Source: an uncultured Tissierellia bacterium (GTDB taxonomy: Bacteria > Bacillota > Clostridia > Tissierellales > Peptoniphilaceae). From it: a stretch of 50,350 nucleotides of DNA. Below, in pieces: positions 23,640 through 32,181 of the stretch. The notes beneath the pieces were generated by a model. The model did not search any database. It was not told the origin of the DNA and was given only the letters and a program-made list of their open reading frames with translations. Made by a program: the position numbers and the translations under genes. The stretch lies in assembly GCA_937923265.1 (NCBI GenBank), contig CALAJY010000041.1, forward strand, positions 1-50,350, written 5' to 3'. The number at the start of each line of letters is the position of its first letter. The first letter of the stretch is position 1.

Positions 23640-24535
23640 TCAGGACAATCTTTCCGGATTGCGACGAATTTCCTCAAAAAGATATTGTTGGGCGAGCCCC
23701 GCCCAGGCCCCGAAGTGATCTTCTCCAAACCGGTTCATCTCTTTTAAAGTGGCATCTTCCAGACCATAATATTTTACCAGAGCCTTTTTTACCCAAGTAT
23801 CCACAGGAAACGCAGAGAGTCGGTGGAAACCATAGAGCATGATGCAGCGGGCTACCTTCACACCCACCCCGTAGAGGGTAAGCAGGTCCTTCTCCAAATC
23901 GCAATCACCCATTTTCTTCCATTTGCTGATAGACTTCTCCCCGCTTTCCAGCCGTTGCCCCAATTCTTGCAAGGCGCGGTCCCGATAGCCCACGCCGCAG
24001 GACCGTAGAAGAGCTCGGTCGGCTTGCGCGAGGGCCCGGGGAGAAGGCAGACTGTAGAAAACCTCGCCATCCGGGCTTCCTTGGGATCTCCGAGTGTGTG
24101 ACACAGAGAAAACAGGCTGTTGTGAATCCTCTTCATATTGTTGTTGGCACTCAGAATAAAGGATATAAGAACCTCGTAAGGATCCTGGGAAAGAATTCTC
24201 ATGTAAGGATAGCGGCGAATCGCCCCCGCTAATGCGGGATCCTGAGACAAGCGCTCTCGCCCCTGCCTGAGCTCTTCTTCTTGCTGCGGCTGCCAGCCAA
24301 ACCAAGCCATCCAAAAATTGAGGTCTCCCGGGGAAATCCCGGAAAATTGGAGGCCATGATCCCCCCGGGTCACAACAAGACGGCGGTCTTGGCTGAAAAT
24401 GCAGGTTTCCCGTTGATCCTCTGAATACGACCAGCTGTGACACTGACCGGTCTCCAGAAGAAAAGTCACCTCGGGAAAACTGTGATCCGGAAGCAGGTAG
24501 GTTTCTCGTGCAAGTGGGATGGGCTCAATGGACAT
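23640..24535 (-). pseudogene. 8-oxoguanine DNA glycosylase (OGG family), frameshifted
   Basis: Base-excision enzyme that removes oxidised guanine. The coding sequence is in two frames. The first part (start ATG 24535 behind AAAGGAGACC) holds the OGG N-terminal domain and the segment FILSANNNMKRI through CHTLGDPKEA. The second part continues with FYSLPSPRALAQADRA, the hairpin GVGVKVARCIMLYG with catalytic Lys, and FPVDTWVKKAL with catalytic Asp. The switch lies near 24065-24105 and corresponds to one missing base (a -1 change). No slippery heptamer was found there. Without correction the product ends at 23858 without catalytic residues. Could be a true pseudogene or a sequencing error. Follows sortase B across a terminator. 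Confidence 0.8.
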
Positions 24536-24548
24536 GCGGTCTCCTTTC

Positions 24549-24578
24549 AAAAAGAAGACCTGCCTGAGGCAGGTCTTC
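24549..24578 (-). terminator. Intrinsic terminator after sortase B
   Basis: Minus-strand 11-base stem GAAGACCTGCC / GGCAGGTCTTC with loop TCA, then TTTTT. The binding site of the glycosylase gene follows five bases later. Confidence 0.9.
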
Positions 24579-24600
24579 AAAGAGTTCTGTTGATCGTTTC

Positions 24601-25407
24601 TTATTTGGCATTAGCTTGAATCGTATCCACACTCTCCAAAACGCCCAAGAGAGCGAGTCGTTGCGTCTCGTCCTGGTCGGGGGTGCAGGTGGAGAGGGTG
24701 ACGATGTGGTCTCTCTCGGTAAAGGGACGAGAGAAGGCAAAGTCCGTGGCGGAATGCTTTCTTGCATTCTCCAGATAGTTAACAAATGCGGAAGCCTCCA
24801 TGTTGGGCACTCGATATTTCGCATCCGCATCCAAGCGACGAACCGAGAACATCCGATAGTGGTACACGCCACTCTGGGTTACCAGGGTGAAGGTCTTCTG
24901 CGATTGATCCGTAAAATTCTGCTCAAAGAAGCGTTTCACAATGCCGAAAATCGTGTCGGTTGCATACATCATGTGACCATATAAGACCGTATTCTGGTCG
25001 GAAAGATCCTTCTTGTTCTGATAATCCATGAAGGGAATCCCCTGGATGTTGTATTTCTTGTCGATTCCCTTTCTTAGATAGAAGGAATTATCCCCGGAAT
25101 ACATAATCGGATACTTATTCTGCGTCCCATCGATGATCAGGTAGGCAATCGTATCTGTATTTTTCGCCTGAAGGGTGCTGAGCAGCTGGCGATAATCGGG
25201 GACCTCCGGAACCTTCTCTTTCTTTCCTTCAATGGTAACTCGGGTGCCCTCCTGCTTACTTGCCACGCTTTCCACCTCTTGAGCCACCGCATCAAAGGTA
25301 CGGTCAGATTGCCACCGTCCCCACAAATAGCTTCCGATTTGGAAAAGGCAGAAGAGAATGACCAGCAGAAGCAGGACTTCCACCACTCGTAAAATCTTTT
25401 TTTTCAT
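24601..25407 (-). CDS. srtB: Class B sortase
   Basis: Membrane transpeptidase that links surface proteins to peptidoglycan. 268 residues: N-terminal signal anchor (about 5-26), sortase barrel with VLYGHMMYATD (catalytic His) at about 140, TLSTCTPDQDETQRLALLG with catalytic Cys and Arg at about 235-253. The helix and spacing fit class B. No LPxTG or NPQTN-type substrate gene occurs in the window. It follows an unknown acidic protein by 24 bases, so the two probably share a transcript. Confidence 0.93.
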   Translation of the reverse strand: MKKKILRVVEVLLLLVILFCLFQIGSYLWGRWQSDRTFDAVAQEVESVASKQEGTRVTIEGKKEKVPEVPDYRQLLSTLQAKNTDTIAYLIIDGTQNKYPIMYSGDNSFYLRKGIDKKYNIQGIPFMDYQNKKDLSDQNTVLYGHMMYATDTIFGIVKRFFEQNFTDQSQKTFTLVTQSGVYHYRMFSVRRLDADAKYRVPNMEASAFVNYLENARKHSATDFAFSRPFTERDHIVTLSTCTPDQDETQRLALLGVLESVDTIQANAK

Positions 25408-25431
25408 GAGGCCTCCCCTCGCCGATTGCGC

Positions 25432-26250
25432 CTATTCCTCTCCGGGAGTAAAAGGTCCCTCACCCCCAAAGTGTTCTTCTTCCTCTTTCTCAACTGCTGT
25501 TTCCTCCGGAGGAATCTCCTCGCCGGGTTCCGCACCGATAACGTCTGCGGTACGTGGCTGGGCTGAAAAATCACCGGATTCTTCGGAGAAATTCGCCTCT
25601 TTCTGAGTATTATATCGTTCATATACCCCCTTGGCAAAGGTCTGGCCACAATCCCTCACGAAGTTTTGATCGGCGGGGTCTTCCCGATGCTCTAACTGGA
25701 TCAAGAGATCAAATTCAAAGAGGCGACGCGCAAAGTCCGCTCCCAAATCGCCCGAATTTCCCCTTTCCTTCTCTTGTTCCAGGGCCTGATAAAGCTTCTT
25801 CTGTCTTTCCTCAATAATATATTTAAGGAGTTCTCTTGGTGTTCTCATCGCCTTCCGGTAGATTTCTTGTAAGTCGAATTGACAAGCCACATATTCATAC
25901 ACATCCACCGTGGCAAGAAAATGTTCCAGGACGGTGGACAGCACATCCTCATTCAGATCAACGCCCTCATAGACCTGCTCCCGGCTGAGGTAGGATCGCA
26001 TCTCCCGGACTTCTCTGCCGATTTCCATCGCTTTCTCCAGGCTCTCATTGTGATAAAAATCGGTTTCTTCCTCGTCATGAAAAAGCCAGCTGTCCATCTC
26101 CACCACACGGTCAACCCGATTCAGGATCTCCGATCGATTTGCCTCCGAGAGCTGGGCCCGGGCCCAATTTTGCGCTTCGGGTTTTACGAGCTGCTTTCCC
26201 TGTTTAGGAGTTCCCTTAAAAAAATCTAAAAAATCATCCAATGCACCCAT
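25432..26250 (-). CDS. Unknown protein upstream of sortase B
   Basis: Not recognised. 272 residues, no signal peptide or membrane segment. The first ~215 residues look largely helical and charged (RVDRVVEMDSWLFHDEEE, REVREMRSYLSREQVYEG), the last ~45 are a Pro/Glu-rich acidic tail that is probably disordered. One Cys pair is far apart (in ACQFD and RDCGQ). ATG behind GGAAGGAGCTC. First gene of a unit with srtB; it is cytoplasmic by sequence, so it is unlikely to be a sortase substrate. Confidence 0.8.
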   Translation of the reverse strand: MGALDDFLDFFKGTPKQGKQLVKPEAQNWARAQLSEANRSEILNRVDRVVEMDSWLFHDEEETDFYHNESLEKAMEIGREVREMRSYLSREQVYEGVDLNEDVLSTVLEHFLATVDVYEYVACQFDLQEIYRKAMRTPRELLKYIIEERQKKLYQALEQEKERGNSGDLGADFARRLFEFDLLIQLEHREDPADQNFVRDCGQTFAKGVYERYNTQKEANFSEESGDFSAQPRTADVIGAEPGEEIPPEETAVEKEEEEHFGGEGPFTPGEE

Positions 26251-26319
26251 TTAGAGCTCCTTCCTTTTCGGTTCGCATTTCTATCCTCTTCCACTTCGTG
26301 GGGCGTCCTCTATTTTAAA

Positions 26320-26348
26320 TGGACATTCCCCTTTCTGTACTATAGAAT
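26320..26348 (+). promoter_or_regulatory. galT promoter overlapped by a dyad
   Basis: TGGACA, 17-base spacer, TAGAAT (26343-26348). CTGTA at 26335-26339 and TACAG at 26348-26352 form a dyad with an eight-base centre that covers the -10 box, a possible operator. Confidence 0.55.
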
Positions 26349-26370
26349 ACAGGGGAAATAAGGAGGAATT

Positions 26371-27357
26371 ATGGCTGAATTCAGATATAACCCACTATTA
26401 GATGATTGGACCATCGTCAACGGCAACCGCCAGAAACGGCCCGACATGCCCAAGGACTACTGTGCCTTTTGCCCCGGATCGGGAAAGGTGCCCGACCATT
26501 ACACGGTATTAAAGTATGACAATGACTGGCCATCCATGTCCCAAACCCCATCGGAGCCGGATCCCGTTGCCAATGCTTTTTTTAAGACACAACCCTCTTA
26601 TGGGAAATGCGAAGTGATTCTGTATTCCTCCGACCACCACGCATCCCTGCATGAACTGCCGAAAGAGCAGAGAATGGAGCTGGTGAACCTTTGGACCGAC
26701 CGCTTTCAGGAGCTTTCCGAGGATGAAAAAATTCACTATATCCTCACCTTTGAAAATCGAGGCCCCGAGGTGGGAACCACCCAGCCCCATCCCCATGGGC
26801 AGATTTACGCCTACGGCTTTCTCCCCCTTCGAATTCGCCTCGAATTGGAGAATTCAAAGCGCTATTACGAGGAACATGGCATCGGACTCCTGCCAAAACT
26901 CCTGGAGGAGGAAACCGCCTTTAAAAAGAGGATCATCTTCCAAAATGATTTCTTTACGGTATATATTCCCTTCTTCACCGACTGGCCTTACATGGTTTAC
27001 CTTCAGTCCCGCCAGGAGGGAATTGCATCCTTCCTTGACTTTAGCGAGGAGAGAAAGTCATTCTTCGCAGACACGCTAAAAGAAGTCCAGGGGATGTATG
27101 ATACCCTTTTCCACCGACCATTCCCCTATATGATGGGGATCTACCAACCTCCTCTTCACATCGAAGAATTTCAGGAGGCAAAACGCTACTATCCCTTCCA
27201 TGTGAAGTTCTTCCCCCCCTTGCGCGGCAAAGAATCGATAAAATGGAACGCTTCCTCCGAGACCTGCGCCTGGGCAAAGACCAACCCCCGAATTGTGGAG
27301 GAGACGGCCCGGGAGCTGCGAGCCGCCCTGGAGGAGTACCGAAAGAAAACCGAATGA
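26371..27357 (+). CDS. galT: Galactose-1-phosphate uridylyltransferase
   Basis: Leloir pathway: UDP-glucose plus galactose-1-phosphate gives UDP-galactose plus glucose-1-phosphate. 328 residues. Zinc-site Cys pair CAFC at 31-34, SSDHHASLHEL at 86-95, and the HPHGQ active-site motif at 140-144 with His142 as the nucleophile. The C-terminal HIEEF and FHVKFFPP blocks fit class I GalT. Slightly shorter than the E. coli enzyme (348). AGGAGGAATT binding site. Stands alone: no galK, galE or galM in the window. Confidence 0.92.
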   Translation: MAEFRYNPLLDDWTIVNGNRQKRPDMPKDYCAFCPGSGKVPDHYTVLKYDNDWPSMSQTPSEPDPVANAFFKTQPSYGKCEVILYSSDHHASLHELPKEQRMELVNLWTDRFQELSEDEKIHYILTFENRGPEVGTTQPHPHGQIYAYGFLPLRIRLELENSKRYYEEHGIGLLPKLLEEETAFKKRIIFQNDFFTVYIPFFTDWPYMVYLQSRQEGIASFLDFSEERKSFFADTLKEVQGMYDTLFHRPFPYMMGIYQPPLHIEEFQEAKRYYPFHVKFFPPLRGKESIKWNASSETCAWAKTNPRIVEETARELRAALEEYRKKTE

Positions 27358-27370
27358 TTCCTCAAATAAA

Positions 27371-27396
27371 AAAGGAGACGAAGCTTCGTCTCCTTT
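27371..27396. terminator. Bidirectional terminator between galT and pepF
   Basis: Perfect 26-base palindrome centred on AAGCTT (AAAGGAGACGAAG and its complement), flanked by A-run and T-run. Serves galT (plus) and pepF (minus). Confidence 0.88.
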
Positions 27397-27419
27397 TTTG
27401 ATGCGCTTTATCTGCTTGA

Positions 27420-29162
27420 TTATAATTCTTCCAGTTCCTCCACCAAAGAGCGGAAGACATCCAAAGCCTTATCCACCGTTTTGGGATTCGACATATCGCA
27501 TCCCGCCATCTTCAGCTGTTCAATGGGGAAGTGTTTGCCACCATCGCAGAGGAACTTCCGGTAATTCTTCAATTCCTCTTCCCCTCCATGAAGCACGCCC
27601 TGAGAAAGGACGGTTGCCGCACAGAAGCCCGTGGAGTACTTGTAGACATAGAAGTCGTTGTAGAAGTGAGGAATTCTCATCCATTCATAGGCAATCAGGT
27701 CATCGGATACCATGGCATCTCCAAAGTATTCCTTATTGAGATCCAGGTAAATCTGATTCATGTCTTCCTGGGTGAGCCCATCGCCCTTTTCAATCCGCTC
27801 GTGGACAATTTTCTCAAACTCCGCAAACATGGCCTGCCGATAAACCGTCGACTTAAAGCTGTTCAGATGGAAATCCAGGAGCTCCTGTTTTTCCTCTTCC
27901 GTCTCGGCATGCTCTTTCAAGTAATGGAGAAGCAGATTCTCGTTAAAGGTGGATGCCACTTCCGCCACGAAAATCACGTAGTTGGAGTAGAGGAAGTCGT
28001 TGTTATGGCGAGAGAAATAGGAGTGCATGGAGTGTCCCATCTCATGAGCGAGGGTAAAGACGGAATCCAAGGTCCCGTTGAAGTTCATGCTGATGTAGGG
28101 AGTGCTGTCATAGGATCCCGAGGAGTAGGCCCCTCCGCGTTTCCCTTCCCGTGGATAAACATCAACCCAGCCTTCCGTGAAGGCTTTCTTGTAAATTTCC
28201 ACGTAATCTTCGCCCAGGGGACGAACGGATTCAATGCAGAGTTGCTTTGCCTCTTCAAAGGTGTAGGTTTTGGAAGAGCTGCTTACCATCGGCAGATAAA
28301 CATCATACATGTGTTGCTCTTTCAGTCCCAACACTTCCTTCTTCTTCGCGTAGTAACGGTGCATTAAGTCCATGTTCTTATGGATGCTCTCCAACAGGGA
28401 ATCATAAACCTTCACATCCACATCATCTTTGAAAAGTTCCATGTGGCGGGCAGAGTCATAGCCCTTTAAGTCTGCCACGGTGGACAAAGCCCGGCAGTTG
28501 TTGTAGTAAGCGCTGGCAATGGTGTTTCCAAAGCCTTTGATCGTCCCATACAGTTTTTCAAAGGCCTCTTTTCGAACTTCCACTCGTTCATCCTGCTCAA
28601 TGGTAGTAAAGTTCTCCGCCGTCAGTTCCTTGCCGTCTAAGCTATCCAACTTGGGGAACTTCAGATCCGTGTTGCTAAGGTAGTAGTAAATTTCCTGGGG
28701 GGCCTCTCCGGTAAAAGAAAGACGCGATAGAAGGTACTCCTCTTTATCGCTCAGAGTATGGTCGCTATAGCGGAAAAGGCGTTCCAGATACAAGCGGTAG
28801 TCCTTCAGGTCCTCGTCCTTTAATAGCGCTTCCTGGTCCTCCTTGCTCAGGCCCACAAAGAAGGGGTCCATGTAGGACATGGCGGAAACCAGCTTTTCCC
28901 ATAATTGAGAAGCCTGCTTGTACTGTTTCTGTGACTCGGTGACTCGGCTATCCTCATCCTGCTTCATGAAAGCATACGTGGAAAAATTATCACAGATTCG
29001 GACGTATTTCGCCATCGCATCCAAAGAATCCTTGATGTGTTCCTTCGGATTCTTCGCATACTCTTCAAATTTTTTGATGCCTTCTTCGATTGCACGGATG
29101 TCCTCATCCTTTTTCTCTTGAGTCGGATACATCCGATCAATCGTCCAACGAATATCTTCCAT
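27420..29162 (-). CDS. pepF: Oligoendopeptidase F (M3 family)
   Basis: Cytoplasmic zinc peptidase that cuts short peptides. 580 residues with the zinc motif in LAHEMGHSMHSYFSRHN about two thirds in and the downstream Glu region NENLLLHYL. Length normal for PepF. The ATG at 29162 has GGATGGGAAA upstream; an earlier ATG at 29186, inside the hydrogenase stop, lacks a site. 20 bases after the hydrogenase gene and probably on its transcript. Confidence 0.95.
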   Translation of the reverse strand: MEDIRWTIDRMYPTQEKKDEDIRAIEEGIKKFEEYAKNPKEHIKDSLDAMAKYVRICDNFSTYAFMKQDEDSRVTESQKQYKQASQLWEKLVSAMSYMDPFFVGLSKEDQEALLKDEDLKDYRLYLERLFRYSDHTLSDKEEYLLSRLSFTGEAPQEIYYYLSNTDLKFPKLDSLDGKELTAENFTTIEQDERVEVRKEAFEKLYGTIKGFGNTIASAYYNNCRALSTVADLKGYDSARHMELFKDDVDVKVYDSLLESIHKNMDLMHRYYAKKKEVLGLKEQHMYDVYLPMVSSSSKTYTFEEAKQLCIESVRPLGEDYVEIYKKAFTEGWVDVYPREGKRGGAYSSGSYDSTPYISMNFNGTLDSVFTLAHEMGHSMHSYFSRHNNDFLYSNYVIFVAEVASTFNENLLLHYLKEHAETEEEKQELLDFHLNSFKSTVYRQAMFAEFEKIVHERIEKGDGLTQEDMNQIYLDLNKEYFGDAMVSDDLIAYEWMRIPHFYNDFYVYKYSTGFCAATVLSQGVLHGGEEELKNYRKFLCDGGKHFPIEQLKMAGCDMSNPKTVDKALDVFRSLVEELEEL

Positions 29163-29182
29163 TTTCCCATCCAATCTAAGGA

Positions 29183-30709
29183 TCATTGCATTTTTTTATG
29201 ATATACCGGACGATCCTCTTCCGGAATATTGCTGTTGTCTGCCGGTGAAGCGAATGGAGAGCGATCCGCAAACTGCTTTACGGCGACCTTGGTTCGGTTC
29301 ACAGGAACCAAAGTGCCCGGTCCTCCGATACAGCCTCCCTCACAGGCCATGCCCTCCAGGAGCATTCCCTTTTTCACGCCGGCCTTTGCCAACTTCATCA
29401 ACTTGACACAGTTGCCCAAGCCTTCCGCCCCCTCGACCTTCACGTCCCGATCGGGATCCAGTTCATGAATTCGAGAAACCACTGCTTGTGCCACCCCTCC
29501 ACCGACCGCATAGCCACGGCCCGTTTTGGAAGCATCGGTGACTTCTTCTTTTACCTCGATGCTCTGAGGCTCAATCTCTTTGGCGATAAACATCCCCATC
29601 AGTTCCTCAAAGGTGATCACGAAATCCACATAATGTGCCACCTCCGGCTGCAGGGCCTCCAACTTTTTAGAAATGCAGGGGCCGATAAAGACCACCTTGC
29701 AGTTGGGATCCTTCTTTTTCAACTGTTTGGCGGTATAAATCATGGGCGTCGAGCTCTCTGAGATTAAATCGTTTAATTCCGGATAAAGCTTGGACACCAT
29801 GCTCTTCCACGAGAAGCAGCAGCTGGTTCCCATAAAGGGCCTCGTTTCGGGAACGTGTTCCAGAAACTCTTTGGCCTCATTCATCGTCGTTAAATCCGCT
29901 CCCAGACCCACCTCATAGACCTTGGCAATTCCCAATTGGTGGATGGCCTCTATGATTTGCTCGGGTTTGGTCAATGGACCAAACTGACCGGCAAAGGAGG
30001 GAGCGATGATGCCATAGACCGGCTCCTCTCCCGACATGATGTATTTGATAAGCTGATAGATTTCTGACTTATCGGCAATCGCCCCGAAGGGACAGGACTG
30101 AATGCAGGCCCCGCAGGCGACACACCGATCCTTGTCAATCTCCGCTCGATTCAGATAATCGGAATGAATCGCATTAACGCCACAAGCCTGAGCACAGGGT
30201 CTGCCGGTGTCCACAATGGCGTGATAGGGACATTCTTTTACACACTTCGTGCATTTGATGCATTTATCCTGGTCAATCACCATGTGGTCCGGGCCCTTGA
30301 AAATGGCGTTTTTCGGGCACACATTCGCACACGGGTGGGCCAAACAGGTTCTGCAATTGTCCGTGATATCGATGAAGCGCTCCGGACAGGCCTCACAAGC
30401 AATCGAAAGGACGGATACCAGGGGCTCCTTATAAACCCGGTGGGAAACATCAATCTCATCGATTCCATCCGAGATGGATCCCTTCTGCGCCGCATTATGG
30501 GGGTCCAATCCCAGAGCCATCCGCAAGCGCTCTCCGATGACCGCTCGTTCCCGGAAAATGCTTTCTCGATACGTAGCCGTTTCTCCCGGCAATAATTGAT
30601 AAGGAGACTCATGCAGCTTCGTTAAGGGGATATCCTCGTAAGCGAGGCGGGCAGTTTCCGTAAAAACCTGCCTTCGGATATTAATAATATCGACATAGGA
30701 GCTTTTCAT
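29183..30709 (-). CDS. [FeFe] hydrogenase (group B-like) with N-terminal ferredoxin domains
   Basis: 508 residues. N-terminal half holds several 4Fe-4S motifs (CRTCLAHPCANVCP, CIKCTKCVKECP, CVACGACIQSCP). C-terminal H-cluster domain shows L1 GTSCCFSW, L2 IGPCISKKLEA and L3 EGMACEGGCIGGPG. All four H-cluster Cys and the proton-relay Cys of L1 are kept, but L1 lacks the usual Pro after CC and L2 has GPC instead of MPC, which points to group B rather than the well-studied group A. Direction of reaction and partner are unknown. Overlaps the [2Fe-2S] gene by 4 bases (ATGA). Confidence 0.88.
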   Translation of the reverse strand: MKSSYVDIINIRRQVFTETARLAYEDIPLTKLHESPYQLLPGETATYRESIFRERAVIGERLRMALGLDPHNAAQKGSISDGIDEIDVSHRVYKEPLVSVLSIACEACPERFIDITDNCRTCLAHPCANVCPKNAIFKGPDHMVIDQDKCIKCTKCVKECPYHAIVDTGRPCAQACGVNAIHSDYLNRAEIDKDRCVACGACIQSCPFGAIADKSEIYQLIKYIMSGEEPVYGIIAPSFAGQFGPLTKPEQIIEAIHQLGIAKVYEVGLGADLTTMNEAKEFLEHVPETRPFMGTSCCFSWKSMVSKLYPELNDLISESSTPMIYTAKQLKKKDPNCKVVFIGPCISKKLEALQPEVAHYVDFVITFEELMGMFIAKEIEPQSIEVKEEVTDASKTGRGYAVGGGVAQAVVSRIHELDPDRDVKVEGAEGLGNCVKLMKLAKAGVKKGMLLEGMACEGGCIGGPGTLVPVNRTKVAVKQFADRSPFASPADNSNIPEEDRPVYHKKMQ

Positions 30710-30984
30710 TTCTCTTCCCTACCCAGACGTTCCAAAATAAGGTCCATCAATTCATTCGCTTCTGCCCGTTCAATGAGTTCCCCGTCGAGGTAAACCACAG
30801 GGGCTACGCCATGGTTGCCTGACTTGCAATAGTTTTGGCAAGGCAGGAGCTCAACCTCCAGCTCTTTTCCCTCGGGTACTCCGTAGAAATCGTGTAATTC
30901 CTCCTTCAAGCCCATCATACAGTCAATAATATGGTTGGCTCCGTAATAGGAGCACTTCGATCCTGTACAAATTGAAACTTTCAT
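30706..30984 (-). CDS. Thioredoxin-like [2Fe-2S] ferredoxin-domain protein
   Basis: 92 residues resembling the C-terminal part of NuoE/HydC. Four Cys in the [2Fe-2S] spacing: CTGSKC at 6-11 and CQNYC at about 49-53. Start ATG behind GAGGAGGTGACTC, which is a strong site. The 4-base overlap with the hydrogenase implies a stable ratio of the two products, so it is probably an electron-transfer partner or small subunit of that hydrogenase. Confidence 0.88.
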   Translation of the reverse strand: MKVSICTGSKCSYYGANHIIDCMMGLKEELHDFYGVPEGKELEVELLPCQNYCKSGNHGVAPVVYLDGELIERAEANELMDLILERLGREEK

Positions 30985-31013
30985 GAGTCACCTCCTCTAT
31001 TTCTACTAGTTTA

Positions 31014-32132
31014 TCATAACGTTTCCAAAAAAAACCGCTGAAATGCACGGGGAATCGAATATTTATCTGTGACTTCCTCGGGATTTGCCCATATTACCGG
31101 GCTTTGGAAGGAAAAATTTTCTGTTGATCCCAGGTACCCCTCCGCCGCTTCCCCTGCCTGCAAAACGATGTCTTTTGCACGCACCAGCTGAATCTCATAG
31201 GCCTCCATATCCCATTCCACATGGCTGAAAACGTGCTTTTGTCGACCCAGATGTCGCAGGGATTGGAGCGCCAAGGGTTCCCCACCGGAGGGGTCTTTCA
31301 TGATTTGAAAGGTCCTTCGAAGCGTTGCTTCTCCGGGTCTTCCCTCCCACATGGGGAGACCCCAGAGGCCGGAAAGAAGGCCCTTCTCCGGTCGACGTTC
31401 CAACAGAAGCCGTCCCTCCTTTAGAAAGAGTAGCAGGGTCCACTTCTCAATGCGCCGCTGTTTTTTCTTTTTCCGATGAGGAAGCTCCCGGGCGATTCCC
31501 GTTTGTCTTGCCAAACAGGCGGTGAAAAAGGGACACCGGTCACAATAAGGCTGGCCATTGGGGATACAGACCAAAGCGCCCAGGTCCATCAGGGCCTGAT
31601 TAAAATCCCCTGGTCGGTCATCGGGAAGCCAATCCTGCAAATGCTTTTCCAGTCGCTTCTTGGTCGCCGTCTCTTGCAGAATTCCCTCCTCTTGGAAAAG
31701 GCGAGCCATGACCCGATAGGCGTTCCCATCCGGAGCAATCTCGGGGTGGCCAAAAGCAATGGAGGAAATGGCACCCGCGGTATATGGTCCGATTCCCGGC
31801 AATTTCAAAAGCTCCTTTTTCTCTCCAGGCAGGCACCCCTGATACTCTGCCTGCACCTGGATTGCCGCTTTTTTTAGGTTTTTTGCCCGTGAATAGTATC
31901 CGAGTCCCTCCCAGAGCTTTAGCAGTTCCTCTTCTGCCACTTCCGCTAAGTCCTGCAGATGGGGAAGCCGGTCCATAAAACGCCGATAATACCCCAGCAC
32001 CGCTTCCACTCTGGTCTGCTGGAGCATGATCTCAGAGATCCAAACGTGGTAAGGACTGGGATCTTCACGCCATGGCAAGTGTCTTCTCCGGTTTTTGTCA
32101 AACCACTTTAAAAGGTCTTGCGTAACATTCAT
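31014..32132 (-). CDS. mutY: Adenine DNA glycosylase MutY
   Basis: Removes adenine paired with 8-oxoguanine. 372 residues: catalytic Glu in IMLQQTRVEAV at about 40, hairpin LPGIGPYTAGAISS, catalytic Asp region IAPDGNAYRVMARL, Fe-S loop with Cys spaced as in CDRCPFFTAC, and a C-terminal NUDIX-like domain that recognises oxoG. Start ATG behind AAGGAGGCGGC; the longer frame to 32195 overlaps the FHA gene. 29 bases before the [2Fe-2S] gene. Its functional partner OGG is frameshifted in this same window. Confidence 0.95.
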   Translation of the reverse strand: MNVTQDLLKWFDKNRRRHLPWREDPSPYHVWISEIMLQQTRVEAVLGYYRRFMDRLPHLQDLAEVAEEELLKLWEGLGYYSRAKNLKKAAIQVQAEYQGCLPGEKKELLKLPGIGPYTAGAISSIAFGHPEIAPDGNAYRVMARLFQEEGILQETATKKRLEKHLQDWLPDDRPGDFNQALMDLGALVCIPNGQPYCDRCPFFTACLARQTGIARELPHRKKKKQRRIEKWTLLLFLKEGRLLLERRPEKGLLSGLWGLPMWEGRPGEATLRRTFQIMKDPSGGEPLALQSLRHLGRQKHVFSHVEWDMEAYEIQLVRAKDIVLQAGEAAEGYLGSTENFSFQSPVIWANPEEVTDKYSIPRAFQRFFLETL

Positions 32133-32181
32133 TGCCGCCTCCTTCTCTTGGTATTGTAGCAGAGGGAGGAGGAAAGAAACA

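Noticed and set aside
24601..26250. Sortase substrate next to srtB
   Set aside because: The adjacent protein has no signal peptide and no LPxTG- or NPxTN-like motif followed by a membrane helix and basic tail.
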